64,000 bases of DNA from Aptenodytes patagonicus. Lineage: Eukaryota > Chordata > Aves > Sphenisciformes > Spheniscidae. A program made the position numbers and the translations under genes. The notes under the pieces were generated by a model. It did no database searches and was not told the origin of the DNA. It saw only the letters and a program-made list of their open reading frames with translations. Shown here in pieces: positions 11,301-24,000 of the stretch. The DNA lies in NCBI RefSeq assembly GCF_965638725.1, contig NC_134958.1, positions 15,875,464-15,939,463 of the forward strand. Direction: 5' to 3'. Within the stretch, counting starts at the first letter, position 1, and each line of letters begins with the position of its first letter.

Positions 11301-14300
11301 GCATTCACACTGCTTTATGAAGTTTAGGAACCATCAAAATAAAATGTTGGTCTCTCTAAAATGTTCTATTTATTTCATGTGAATACTGTATCATTGCCTT
11401 CCCTTAAGCTGCATTTTTTGCCAGGTTCTATTGAGAACAGTCTCTAGAAGATTAACATTTTCTCTTCAAGTTTTAGAAAGTTCCTCTGTAGCATATGAAT
11501 GATAACTTTAAAATGGTAGAATTGTATATTTTTAAAAACCTTGTTTAAAAAAAATGATTGTGCTGGGTTTTTTTTTGTCATAAGTTTTCTGATCCACTGG
11601 CTGCTATTTATAAAGTCTGAAACTGTCCGACAGCGCCCGTATCTACACAGCTATTTCCTTTTTGCCTCAATATTCAGCAGAGTCTACTCGTTTATCTTTC
11701 CTTCAGGCTCCTTCACGTTGGGCATATAGTGTTCTTAGCAGGAATTATTGTACTCCTTGAAGAAAAGAAACAAAGTTGTGAGCAGCAACTGTAAAACAGA
11801 GTTAATACTGTCAAGGCTCTCCATCATCTCCAGATCCTTGAATATTTGGTCCTTGACTAAAATTTAGCCAGTTTGTAGTTCCCTTGCCAAATTACAAAAC
11901 AGAATGCATGCTTCCTACCTGGACTACATGTGTCTGGCAGCCTGGATATGTTTGTACTTTGTACATGTTTGTACAAAATGCAAAGTCTGTCTGAATACCA
12001 CGGTGATGCATACTTCATTGGTGTTAATACTGACTTAGCTCTGAAGTAGACAAGGCAATCATTTGCTGTGCAACATCTCAGGTGTTCTAAACAGCTTGAC
12101 TGAAAAATCATATTTTTGATGTGGAAATGTGGACGAGAGATCAAAAATTCATGTAAAGAATATAATTTCTTATTTATTCCTGTGCATTTGAATAGTAGTT
12201 CGGTTGACATTAAGTTCGGTAGTAATGTCTATAAGAAATGGATTTTTAAAAAAATGTCATTTCTTAAAGATTAAACTTTCATTTGGCTTCTTAGAGGTAT
12301 TTAGCCTAGTTCACTAAGGAAAGGAGATTTGTGCAATCATAGCACATATGTGCCCCGTTAATAGGTTTTGAGCACATAGGCTGATTTGAGACAAATTCGA
12401 TAAAAGGGTAGATACACCTTTAAAGTAATTAAAAGCTTCAAATTTTTGTAAAAATAACTGCTGGGTAGAGAGTACCCGTACTGAGAGTTAGAATGAAGAG
12501 ACACTCATTCTATCCAGGAGAGAGATCTGAGAAATGCCACAACTGTGGCTTCCATCAGTTTGCAACCAAGAGCCAGGTTTCATTTGTTGTGATTCTCACA
12601 GACTCGAGTTAACAAAGGGAAAGCACCATTATTATCCCAGCAACTCCTGAACTCTGAGGGCAAGGATGGCACATGAGCAATTGGAGTCTGAGTTGACCCC
12701 CAAAGCACAGCTAGAGTCCAAGTGACAATCTGTGTCATTCTATCACCTCTAACATTTATTAGCTGTTTATCACAAACAGAATTGTTCTGCTGACTTGTGT
12801 ATTACTTTTCTGCATCCTACAAGTATTCTTTAATAATAGTCTTAAGTCTCAAACTAGAACTTACAGCTTTTTTTTTTTTGCATTACACAGCATATGGAAG
12901 AGGGAGGGAAGACACCATTTCTGTGCTAACCTCACTTCAAGTTGATTATCTTTGTTCTCTTTCCTTTTTCTTAACACCCCATAGTGCTCCATTTCCTCTC
13001 AATATGCCCTATTATTATCCCAGCTTCCAGTGTTGCATAAGTGCATAAAACTAGTGAAAACATCCTTTATTTTCTCTCTTCAAATTCTGTGTCTGGCCAA
13101 TGTTACTTTTCATGCCAACTACAGTAAAGATGATAGTTCTGTGTTGCAGTCCCACATAATGGGCTGGCAGCAATGGAGACCAATGTAGCAGAGCCTGTAG
13201 CAACGAAGGATTGTAGAGCTAAACCTTAAACAACAGAGGGTGTTATAGGAGAGTGAAGTTTGATGGATGCTTTTTTGGTCTTTGAGTGATGATTTACAGA
13301 GAGAAACTGGAATTTTCATATGACATTGCGATTAACAGTATTGCATTGGTACCAGCTGAAAATTCTTGTGGCCTAGGACAACAGAAATGCCATTCTAGCA
13401 TCACAACAGCTAAAAAATAACTTTTAATTATATGAACAAGTGGTATTAAATCACAAATAACAATACTGTGGCAATAATATCCATCCTAACAAACAATACA
13501 GGTAAGCAGAGGCTGCACAGAATTCTTTAAGGCATCTTGATCATAACATTCTGCAGCCCACAGATTTCTCTAACAAGTTTTTTTTTTCTGCCTGCAGCAG
13601 ACATTTGCAGGGTGATTTCCTTAATTGTGCTACTATATTAGTACAAATCTATGTGCAGTAAAAAATAATTTTTCTAGACCTCAAATATCTCTCAAAACAC
13701 TGAAGCCCTAAACAATGTGGTTTGTATTTAATTTCATTGTCACAAACAAAAGATGTCAGACTAGTAGTTTTCTGTAGTGTCCCACTTCTAGTGTATGGTT
13801 TCACCAGGAAGCCTTAACAATGAATCAGTCAGCTGCTCTGCTTTTATTTAGACAGGTGGATTGCAGATATTAAACTTCTACAATAAACATATGCCTATCT
13901 GAATTTGACAGAATTTTAAATAATGGTATTTTTTTCATGTTTTCTAAGCTAATGTGAACACTGTGCATATCCTTTACTACAAGCCAGGATTACTCACCAG
14001 ATCTGCCAATCCCCAAAATTACTTTTTTAAAAGGCCATGTACAAGTCAGTAAAAGACAGCTCATCCCTTTGAAGGTTTGAGACAGGCTAATATTTTACAT
14101 TTCAGGAAAGATAAGGATGAAATATCAGGAAGCAGTGGTATATATGGAGCGGTGATACCTAAAGGCAGCCTTCTGTTCAGAATTATTATTCTAGAGAAGA
14201 CTTTCACATAGTGCTGCAACTTAGGTTACCGACATTGACAAAAATTAATTTTTAAATAAAATAATCATCTGGAAGTTAACCAAGTGGAAATGACTTACAA

Positions 14301-16870
14301 ATTTAACAACATACCTTGCTTCTATCAATATATGCTGTGTGGACTAAAACTGCAACTTTCAGTTTGACAAAATTGGAATTAGCTATAAGATGTCAGTACC
14401 CTGACAAAAATATATAAAAAATGCACCTGTGAAAAATTAGACATTAATTATAAACAGTCTCTAGTGGCTTCAGCTACAGAACTGCTCTTTTAGTTCAGTA
14501 GCAAAGTACTCACTCAGGAAACTTGTGATAGAATTTTAGAGCAGTTTCTCAGATGAGGTTTCTATTTCAACAGGTAATTGAAAACAATTTGCAGAAGCCA
14601 CATTCATTCACATTGTTAACCACTTAATGATCTATAATAGGGGAAGAGATCCTGCTCCCATGGGATCATATAGTCATCTAATTCATTTAAAGTATTTTCA
14701 ATTTGGTATTATTTTTGGAGAGGAATAAAATGTATCCACCTGATAAACTTATTCTTTTAAACATCAGAAATATTTAAAGCAATATAATTCCAGAGTCTGA
14801 ACCAGATATTCTTGTGTCCATTAACAGAACATAGCTTGCTCACCATATATAAATCCAATACTGTGCTAATTGGACTTAAAAATATTTAATTTTACTAATT
14901 TCTACTGCAATTTTAAAAAATAAAATGTATTTATGTTAGAAAGGTTTCTGCAGTGTCTTTTCCCAAATATTTACTGTTTTGGTTGCATTTCTATTTAAGA
15001 ATTTTACTTTAAAAGTGGTAACACTGAACATAGATGGCTAACATTATTGTAAAACCTTGAATAGCATTGTAAATCAGAAGATAGCTAAACTTACTGAACA
15101 ATATTACAAAAAAAGCAGAAACTTGATGCCTTAGATGTCAGAAATGTATTTTCTATAAATAAACTGAATTACACAAAGGGTGTGTGTTGGACAAGAATTG
15201 TTTCCATGTGGATCCACTGCCAGGATCGGGACCTTTGCCAGCTACTTGGGATAGGATCAATTCCCTTGGGCATTTTTACGCTTTCCAGAATGGTACTTTG
15301 AAAGCCATTATGATTAACTGATCAGCTATAGGTACCCTTTTGCACTGATCAGTTATCTTCGGGTATAAAGCTGAATATTAATGGAATACACAGTATTTAC
15401 AGAAACAGTAGTAGTGTCAGTAATCATTAATATCTGTGGCACTAATCAGGTTCTTCATCATTTTGTACTTTTCAGGAGTAGTGGAAAGTGTTTTGGAAAT
15501 GAAATAGACTACAGCTATGAAAGTGCAATGTATGTGTGTCCAGACCTAGTAAAAAATCAAAGATAACGTAAAAGTACAAGGGAAACTTTTGCATTCCTTT
15601 ACTTTTTCAGTTATGTTTTTTTTTTTTCCTGGGGTGAGTAGGTTGGTAAGGCTCTGATTGACTGATCACAGACCTCAGAGTAGAATAGAATAGGATTCAA
15701 TTCTTTAAGTTAACTATTTAAAACTATAGAAATCTTAGTTTGCTAGGATGCAGTCCTGGTTCTTTTTGTGGGAAAACTGGGACCTAGAATGGGAGGCAAA
15801 TGTGAAGAGTGATTATTTCTGAGAAAATAAGAACCTGGGGGTTTACCCAAGAGTAGAAAAGTTCTATTCCAGTTATAGAATTTCAGGGGGTATTCAAGGC
15901 TGAAAAAACATAGGTTGAAAGGAAAAAAGTATTGAGATTGATGATAATTTCTATTTTAATAGCTTCTGTCTCAGCAATTAAAAAAATCTAAAGTGAAAGA
16001 TTGTATAGTATTAATAAAAATCTATACTTGGCAATAAAAGAGAATATGAATATTTTTTAAAAATCAGATCTTGATCTGATTGAAAACTGTTCTAAGCCTA
16101 ACCCTCTGTGGTTAGGCATCTCCTTACCATAGAGCTTCTGACTGGAATATTTTCCAGGAAGAGGGACAGACTGTTTGCCTATGTCTGGTTTCCTAATACA
16201 AAGTTAAAAAAATTACAGTCCTGCATATTCACAGATTGTAATTTATGTTCCTAGTACTTGCAAATTTAAGAGCCACATAACATAAAATCTATTTGTGTGC
16301 TTATTAGAGGAGATTTATTGTAGAAATCTTTATTTTCCAAATAAGCAACCTCATTTTTCCTCCAAACTTGGATTTTAGAGGATACCAAGAAAACGATATC
16401 AGATGCCATAAATTAAAATCCTGTGCGAAGAGAAGTGAGTGAAGCAGCTAAATTAAGCAACTAGAAATTGAGGCAGGTTGGAATAGCAATAGTTGTAATG
16501 ACATCAGTTTTGAGTTATGGTATTCTTCTATGAACTATTCCTGTAGATGTAGGGCAAAGCATCTTTAGAATTTTTTCATAGTGAAAAAACAATTTATCTA
16601 GTACTCTTTCTGGCTAACTACTTTTTTCTTTTCATCAGTCCTGAAGAAGTCAATCATCCATGTGTAGCATATTGCAACTTAGTTCTGTTTCCTAATTCCC
16701 AGTAGTTACAATCAATGCTAAGAACACCCTGCACCTGATTTCCATGCTTTTGTGAAAAACAAGATCTTAATTAGACTTCATGCTCACCATTTGAGAAATT
16801 CTTTCACCATTTTCAAGGAAACCACCTCTCCAACACAAACATTATGCTTGGTTTCTGATTACTCTTGTTG
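8386..16870. other. Non-coding stretch, no gene seen
   Basis: AT-rich intergenic or intronic sequence. The longest open frames (117 codons at 11857-12210 on the - strand; 83 codons at 12797-13048) have no recognisable domain and no splice context. It holds the perfect hairpin at 11164-11190 and a spaced inverted repeat, AACTGATCA (15316-15324) and TGATCAGTT (15346-15354). Confidence 0.6.
11164..11190. repeat. Perfect 11-bp hairpin
   Basis: ACTAGGCAGAG (11164-11174) pairs exactly with CTCTGCCTAGT (11180-11190) across a 5-base loop. Outer GGAGA and TCTCC blocks extend it imperfectly, and GCACTAGT words lie on both sides. This is the strongest short inverted repeat I saw in the window. It is not followed by a T run and has no bearing on termination. 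It is too short for a typical pre-miRNA unless the imperfect outer arm is included. Confidence 0.6.
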
Positions 16871-16873
16871 GAC

Positions 16874-17345
16874 TTTTTTTTTTTTTTTTTTTTACAAGAT
16901 TTATTGAGGAAGTGTACATAATGAGAATTTTAAGGAATGCTCTTTGAAATAAGTTGTCTTTTTGACTAGTGGAAGGCTTAGATGCTATCCTGGCTGTATA
17001 GCTGTCAGCTAGACACAACCTCAAAATGAGGCTGAAGAACACAGTGAGGAAGAAGGGCCTCAGTTAATGAGGACAAAAGCTTTAAAAATGCCCTTGATGT
17101 GCTTTATATCTGCAGTGGTCAAGATACAGAAGAATAAGAGATGGCTGAATGGAAGCTAGAGCACAGCAGATAGCTGGTCTGTGACAGAGCCTAACAGAGG
17201 TGAAAAGATATGCGAGATGAAAATCAGCTTCCGCAGCAGCAGCCCCAGATGGACTCCTATGATTTACAGAGCAATCAAGACTATAGGAACCAGTGACTGA
17301 CACCCTGCCACTGACCTCATCTTTGTCTCTGGTGGAGCTGAGAAC
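16874..17345 (-). pseudogene. Probable processed retrocopy, parent unidentified
   Basis: On the - strand the element ends in AATAAA (complement TTTATT at 16900-16905), then 6 bases, then a run of 20 A (16874-16893 on the + strand). That is the layout of a retrotransposed mRNA 3' end. Further upstream on the - strand, an ATG at 17320-17318 opens a short hydrophobic frame (SLVPIVLIAL, then a stop, then IIGVHLGLLLRKLIF). This could be a damaged membrane-protein frame, but it resembles no protein I can name. No intron and no clear target-site duplication were seen. The 5' boundary is a guess. The A tract could alternatively be an unrelated homopolymer beside a chance AATAAA. Confidence 0.4.
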
Positions 17346-18930
17346 AACTGGCAGCAGAAAAGAAGGTGGGTAGTTTATTGCTGATTAGGCAGTGCTCTTG
17401 CTTTTACTACACTAGGTAAACCATGTATTTCACTTTGTTCCAGCAACTCACAAATAACTTCATTTCATGTTCTTTTTGACCACTATATAATAAATTCTAC
17501 TTATTCTCAATGCAGCCTACCTCTATGGTTGCTGCTAATTTATTTCTGTCGTATGAGTAACTTTGTTGGTCTCACTAGCTGTTCTATAAAGAAAATCTGA
17601 CTTTGTCATGATCTTCCCCTTCCCACAGCTGTTTTAACATTGGTAGAGCTTGATCTATAACACAGCCCTAAGTACGTTGCAGGCTTTTCTCTGCGTATCT
17701 GCCTATGAGCAGTGAATGTTTTGGGCTGCTGTTCTGTTTTTATATCTTGCTTATATCAAAATCCCACACTGATTTGCTACATTTTTGAAGTGACCAATAA
17801 AATTTTAATTTCAACCATTGCAAATATATTGCCAACCTAGAATTAGCTGTTTCAGTGGGAAAAGCTTACCTTAGGAGCCATAAAGTACTTGTCCTTTTTC
17901 CTTCCATCACCTTGTAAACGAAAATCTATGTTTTGCTTACACGATGGATATCTCTTTTCAAAGCCACCAATGCCAAGTGAATAATCTAGGAGGCTTTCCA
18001 CCCCTGTGTTCTTGCACTGACTACCAGATTATTATAGTAATCTTCATTCGGTGTCTTAACACATGAACAAAAGCTCTCACTACATGATTCTCAGTCTTAA
18101 ACCATAATGTTTTGTACTATTCCATTTCAAATTAGAATATTTCTCTATACACCTTTGGCAGAGTCTGACTTTTCTCTAAGAATATTAGAAAAAATTGGTT
18201 TAAAATGGTGAGCGAAGAACCCAGAATACTCTGAAAGGCATTATAATCTGCAAGAAAAATATCCCCTATGGTAAAATATTAAATCAAACTTACTTTCTGT
18301 TGATGAACACCAACCAAAAACCTAAATGGTCTTTTCAATTTTAGGGTGTAATCAAACTAATCATTTTGTACCAGTGTATCTTTGAATAATATGTGGGCTT
18401 ACTGTATTAAAAAGAAGATGGAGAAAGACTTTTTTCACTGGTGTTCATGTATAATAATCTAAAAAGACTGTATTGAGATCTTGAGAATAACACTTGCAGA
18501 CCTATGACTGCTTTAGGAATTCAGTTCCATCTGTATGCTCTACTACGGTCTCCTTGCTGCATTATATATTTTATGATACTAAAGGGGACAACAATGCAGC
18601 ATGCAACAAGGACACATTGCTAATAATCCCATTCCCATTAAATATTTAGAATTCTGTCATATTTCATAATCAGAACATAGAAGTAACAAATTCGAACAAC
18701 TCCGTGCTGATGAAAATGACTAATTAAGTATGAAAAGCTGTGAGAGAAAGCTATTGCTTGAAAACAAAATCCTCAAAGGGAGAGAAAAGATGCAGTTGCA
18801 GTAGTTTCTAAATGTTTTTTTCCCCCCTTGATTTTTTGTTTTCCTATTGCAGTATTAGGACAAGAGCAGAAATTCCTGAATGCTAAACCATCTGTAATAT
18901 TAAAAGAAATAATTTGATCTCTCTCATGTT

Positions 18931-18975
18931 CTCTCATCTATAAAATTGAAATATTACTGCTTATGTAGGCTCAGG
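18931..18975 (+). mobile_element. Possible MIR SINE fragment
   Basis: CTCTCATCTATAAAATTGAA followed by ATATTACTGC resembles the MIR segment CTCATCTGTAAAATGGGGATAATA. It is short and diverged, so this is a weak call. Confidence 0.3.
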
Positions 18976-20982
18976 GCAGTTATCAGAAGTGGTAAACCTT
19001 AATACTACCCCTTAGGTTTTGCACCGAGTCAGACCCTGACACAAATAATAGCTCCAATGCTATTCCAGTTGAAGCAGTGGATACAACTCTTTGACTCTGT
19101 AGCTGTTACCACATCAGGAGATTGGAACTATTAATGACAAATTGGATAGTACTAACAGTGAGACCTACAACCCCAGCAGGCTCCAATAAAGAAGGTATTT
19201 GAGCTTACCTCAGTTCTCAGATGGTTTTTAAAGGTTTAGCCAGAGATCCTGACAAGCAATACAGAGCTACAAAGCTATGTCCACTGTCCGCAGCACCTAC
19301 ATGGGAGAAGGGGACCAGGGTCTGAAGGACATGCGGGAATGCCAGTGAAGTCTCCACCGTTTAAGCCATCCAAATTTCTGTTCGCTCTGTGCAGTCAGAT
19401 CAGAGCAAAGCAGACAGGCTAAGACTGGGCTTCACAAGTGTGGAATAATACTGGTTATAACTTTGGATGACAAAACATTGCCCATTTTCCTTTTTTGAAG
19501 GAAATAGATATAGAAGCACTGGCAATTACAAGTTAAAACTACTTTCAGGTCATCTTTCTGCTAACAGATCAGTTATCAGTAATCAAATTTGAACTATTTC
19601 CTAACAAAGTAGTTGCACCAAAACTCTGTCATAACGCATATATGCCTTTGTAGCGGTCTACAAAGTAGATGAAAGTAAAATATCCCAGAATACGGTATAG
19701 TAGTTGTATATTCCAGAAGTTTAGGTATATTCTCGCACCTATATTTTAACTCTTACGACAGAAAATGCGTAAGTATTTCCAAAAAACAAAAGAATACCAT
19801 TTTTATTATCAGATATCCAATGGATTTTGCACTGTATGAACAAGTTGGGGACAGTTGACAAAATTATTCTATACTTTACTTCTTTTGACTTCAGACTTAG
19901 CATTCTTCAATCTGGAATACCAGTATTTTCAGATTAGTATTTTGTATCTGAACTTTAGCAATAGAACTAAAACCAGTTAAGATCCTTTATATTAAATCAC
20001 AGTGTTAATTTGATATGGTGCAGCACAGAGATGTCTACAAGTAGTGACTGATTCAATACTACCCATAACACATTTTTCTATCATATGGTTCCTTAGTCTG
20101 CATATGTAGATGGTATGGATTTCCTGGAATTTTGATGTACACGTTAGGATTTCTATTTCAAACTTTTTTTACATGTTTACTTGCTTTGCTTAATATGAGA
20201 GGATCTATTTTTAAATTTAAGATTTGCTGAATTAGGCTCTAAATCTCTTGCACTCTCAACCAAAAAAGCTGGTAGTCTTAGACACTCATGGCACGTTAAA
20301 TAACTATTAGATGATGGTCCTTAAGGACAATCTAAGACATCCTCTCCTTAGCAATATGTTAATGTCCCACAAGCTTTTTAGGTAGTGTAAGACTTTCAAA
20401 TACTGACTCTCAGCATTTGATCTATTGGTTGATCTGGTTATGCCTGTGAATGGCATCAGATAGATCAAATATAATGACAGAAGATTTATAAATGCTTGTG
20501 TAACATAGCAAAAAGACTTCCTAAGAAACAGGGTAAATCTCTGGGCCAGCACAGGCAAAGCTCCAATAATATGGCCAAGAAACTGCCAATTAGTTGTAGT
20601 TACTAATCAACTGTATGCCATTAGTTGTAGGTGCTAAAAACAGAACTATTGGTAGAAAAATCTAGATGAGAAACAATAATGCAGCATAGAGCCTATTCTC
20701 AAAGTAGGTGTTTCAAAATATCTACAAGATATGTTGTATCTTCCTTTATCACCTGCTCAATGCAAGAAAGAAATGGAGTGTTTCATGCTGGGATTTATAA
20801 TCTCCGTAGACCATACCATGGTATCAAAGATGAAGTCAGCTACCATCTGCTCCATTTTATGCAAAATAGATGTGGCCCTTGAACTTCTGGCAGTTTTCCA
20901 ATTGAATCCTCCATGCAGATTTCTAACACTCCTGCTTTACAGGATATCCTATTATTCAGCTCAGACAGTAAATTTTACTATT

Positions 20983-21007
20983 CATGGTCAACTATTTGTT
21001 GACCATG
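20983..21007. repeat. Perfect 10-bp hairpin
   Basis: CATGGTCAAC (20983-20992) pairs with GTTGACCATG (20998-21007) around the loop TATTT. It lies inside a 144-codon open frame that I do not call as a gene. Confidence 0.6.
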
Positions 21008-24000
21008 TGGACTGTGACACAGTGGCAGGGCAGAAAGGTATCTACTCTTGGGAGTTTTTTTATAACTTAGGGGAATGTTCTGAAACAGTATATATACTTT
21101 TCATTATAATGAAACAAATTCATTCTTTACCACCAGGTTTCTCCAAGTGTTACAGGAGTGCTTAATTACTAGGTTTTACTCTTTTAACTTTTGATTTTTT
21201 TTTTAAATACACAAATCCTGTTGCACTGTTAACTTAAAATTAAAGACTAAAGGCATAAAAAGATGATTAACATAATTCAAGCAAGAAGCCTGATGCAAAC
21301 AAACATTTTGGCAAACTCAGCCATATCATTGCAGTGAACTAATTTTGATTTTATAGAGAACTTGCAGGTTTTGAGTTCTTTTTCAAGATATCATTCAACT
21401 TCGATAATGTAAAAGAATAATTTGTCTGAATTGTCAGTACCTCTTAAAAATCTGAGTTAGGCAGTTATATTTTTCCATTTATCTTCATGCTGGCATTTTA
21501 TTACCTGAGGCTGAGGTAACACTTTGTAGTTACTGTTAGAAAGAAACTTGTAATATATATCTCTCTCTCTTCAAAGATTCCAGATGTGGTGGAATTCTGT
21601 GGCTCTCTGTTCAGAATGTACTGCAAATTCAAATTCTGTTTGTTCCATTTCAAGTACATGAAACATGCTATTGACGTTTGATTGCATATAAAAAACTCAC
21701 TTGTGCTTGGCTTTGCATTTATTAAAAATGAGCAATAGATTATTTTTCCAAAAGTCACACCCCGATCTGCCTCTAAAGTATTTTTTTTAAATTTTAAAAT
21801 GTTGGAGCAGAACATGAAGTATAACTCCAAAAAGCCATAAATTTTTTAAATTACATTTTTAAATTTTACTACTTATTATCGGGAAAGATAGGAATCAAGA
21901 ATAGCAAACATACAAAGGTAAAAATAATTCACCTTTTGAACTCTCAATGTGCACATATTTAGGATTTGATCCTAGTAGTCCTAAACAGTTTATCAAATCC
22001 AGGGACCCATTCATATTCAGATAAAGTCTGTGATAGCAGCGGTTTCTTATCTTCAAAGAAGGAGAGAATTCAGAATCTCAATACAAAGAAAAACCCCATA
22101 CTCCTGATAAGAACTGTAAATCTTTCCTTTGAAGACTGACACTATGAAGGATTCCTGCTCAGAGAAGCCAGAGCAATATTTTTAAGTAACAGTGTCTGGA
22201 CTTAGATGTCATACCCTACAAAATGCAAATATTTTGATGAGAGAGTATGCTAGAAGGTGGAACTTATGGGAACTAAAGCGGTTACTATAGCAGACTCAAC
22301 TAGAACAGTAGCAATGCTGGAAGTGGCAGTCTAAACAGAACTCCATGGTTACTGGCATTTTCAATTTGTTGTCATTTCATTCTCATCATAGAGACCTTTA
22401 TGTCACAGTGACTACTGATAAAGGAGCCCACAGCACTCCTGCAATAGTGACTCCTGGTTTGAAGGACTGATGGCTTTTCAGAGACATTCATAGCTTAGCT
22501 CCTTAGGATGGATTTCAGCATGATGCCAAGATCTTAACTTTGCAGTGCATTAAATAAAAAATAGATAATGCCCCTCTTCTCTATGCAATTTTTTTGCAGA
22601 ATGTTTAATTTTCAGACTATTATCTTGACTGACAACAGAAGTTCTAAGGCTCAAGTAGATCCAGGTGCGTATTTACTCTCATGTCTCTCAAATGCTGTTA
22701 GTCTATTGTCCCTTTGTTAAATGTTAAGTCAAGAAGTCTGTAAATGCTATGGGGCATGGAATGTGTGTAATTTGTCTGCAGGACAATTAAGAGACTATGT
22801 GCTTCCTTTTCTATATACTTGTTAGATCCTGGAACTGAAAGGGATGCAACAGAAAGCATTTGGGAAGATTCCAGGGAGACTGTATACTTTTCCTCTAATG
22901 TTACCCTCCTGCTATCTCATTCACTTCCAAATTGTGCAGTTTTGTCCTTTAAATTTTTCCCCAAACTTCCTTCCAAGAAATGTTTGAGCCCACAGGACAA
23001 TTTTGAAAATGTTTATCTTCGAAATTTACTAACTGAACTTACTTTAAAGGGGAACATGGCTGGCAAACACAACAGAGAAGTTATTTTTCCCCTATAATGA
23101 TTTAGCCTTTGATGCATAGACAGATGGTCATGATCTCCTCCTCCTCCACCCATGGATTTTTCTAAAATGACACCCAAGTTTTTCTTGGCAGCAGTTAGAA
23201 AGTCTGGCAAACAGCTCACTTCAGCTCCAATTATATTGACCACATTAATGCAAAAGATCAGCAAATGAAATGTTCCATATTCATTTGGAAGAGATGAATT
23301 AAAATTTGCAATGAAATAAGAAACACAAATTAGAAACAAATGCCAGCTACTTACGTCCACCCTTATATCTAAGGATTTACTGCGGCCCATTTTTTTCTTG
23401 AAGGCATGAGGTGTTGACTCTCTTATAGTACTTAAGGCAGTAGCACTTAATAGAATTAAGTTTCTGAGAATGTCTTTATAGGCAGAATAATACCCATTTG
23501 CTTTGAGTGTTTTAAGGAATACTAGAGAATAACACCCTCCATGCTCTAGGGACACCAACCCTTCAGATGAATGTTATCTCTGGATTTATTATCAAAGCTT
23601 TTCACACTTGTCTGTGCTTGTCACAAACTCTCCTGGGCACAGGAAAAGCAACCAGGAATGTGACTAATTCCCTATTCAAGGGCTTCTAGCTGAATATTTT
23701 TTTCCAAGGCAGTCCCTACCATCCAACGTACATTTCTTTTACAAGGCAAAAATGAGGAAATCTTGCTGGCAATTCTTTTTCCACCTGGTTACAGGCTAAC
23801 TTCTTGCTGGTACAGTGTGCTGTGGCAACCGCATGTTAGCTCCTGTCTGCTAGTAACTGGTGGGCAGGTTAATACTTCTCTACCACTATATAAGCCATCG
23901 CAAATAGCTTTACCTGTGGCAGCTAAATAATGTCCTCTAGAGAATGGTATCTCTTTACACAGTTACATTCAAATTATTTATTCACCATCTCTGTAGAAGG

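Noticed and set aside
19260-19400. Moderately GC-rich patch with a short frame, considered as an exon or retrocopy
   Set aside because: No family similarity, splice pair or poly(A) tail was found.
20731-21165. 144-codon frame (+)
   Set aside because: No domain or splice context, unremarkable in AT-rich DNA, and it contains a perfect hairpin instead.
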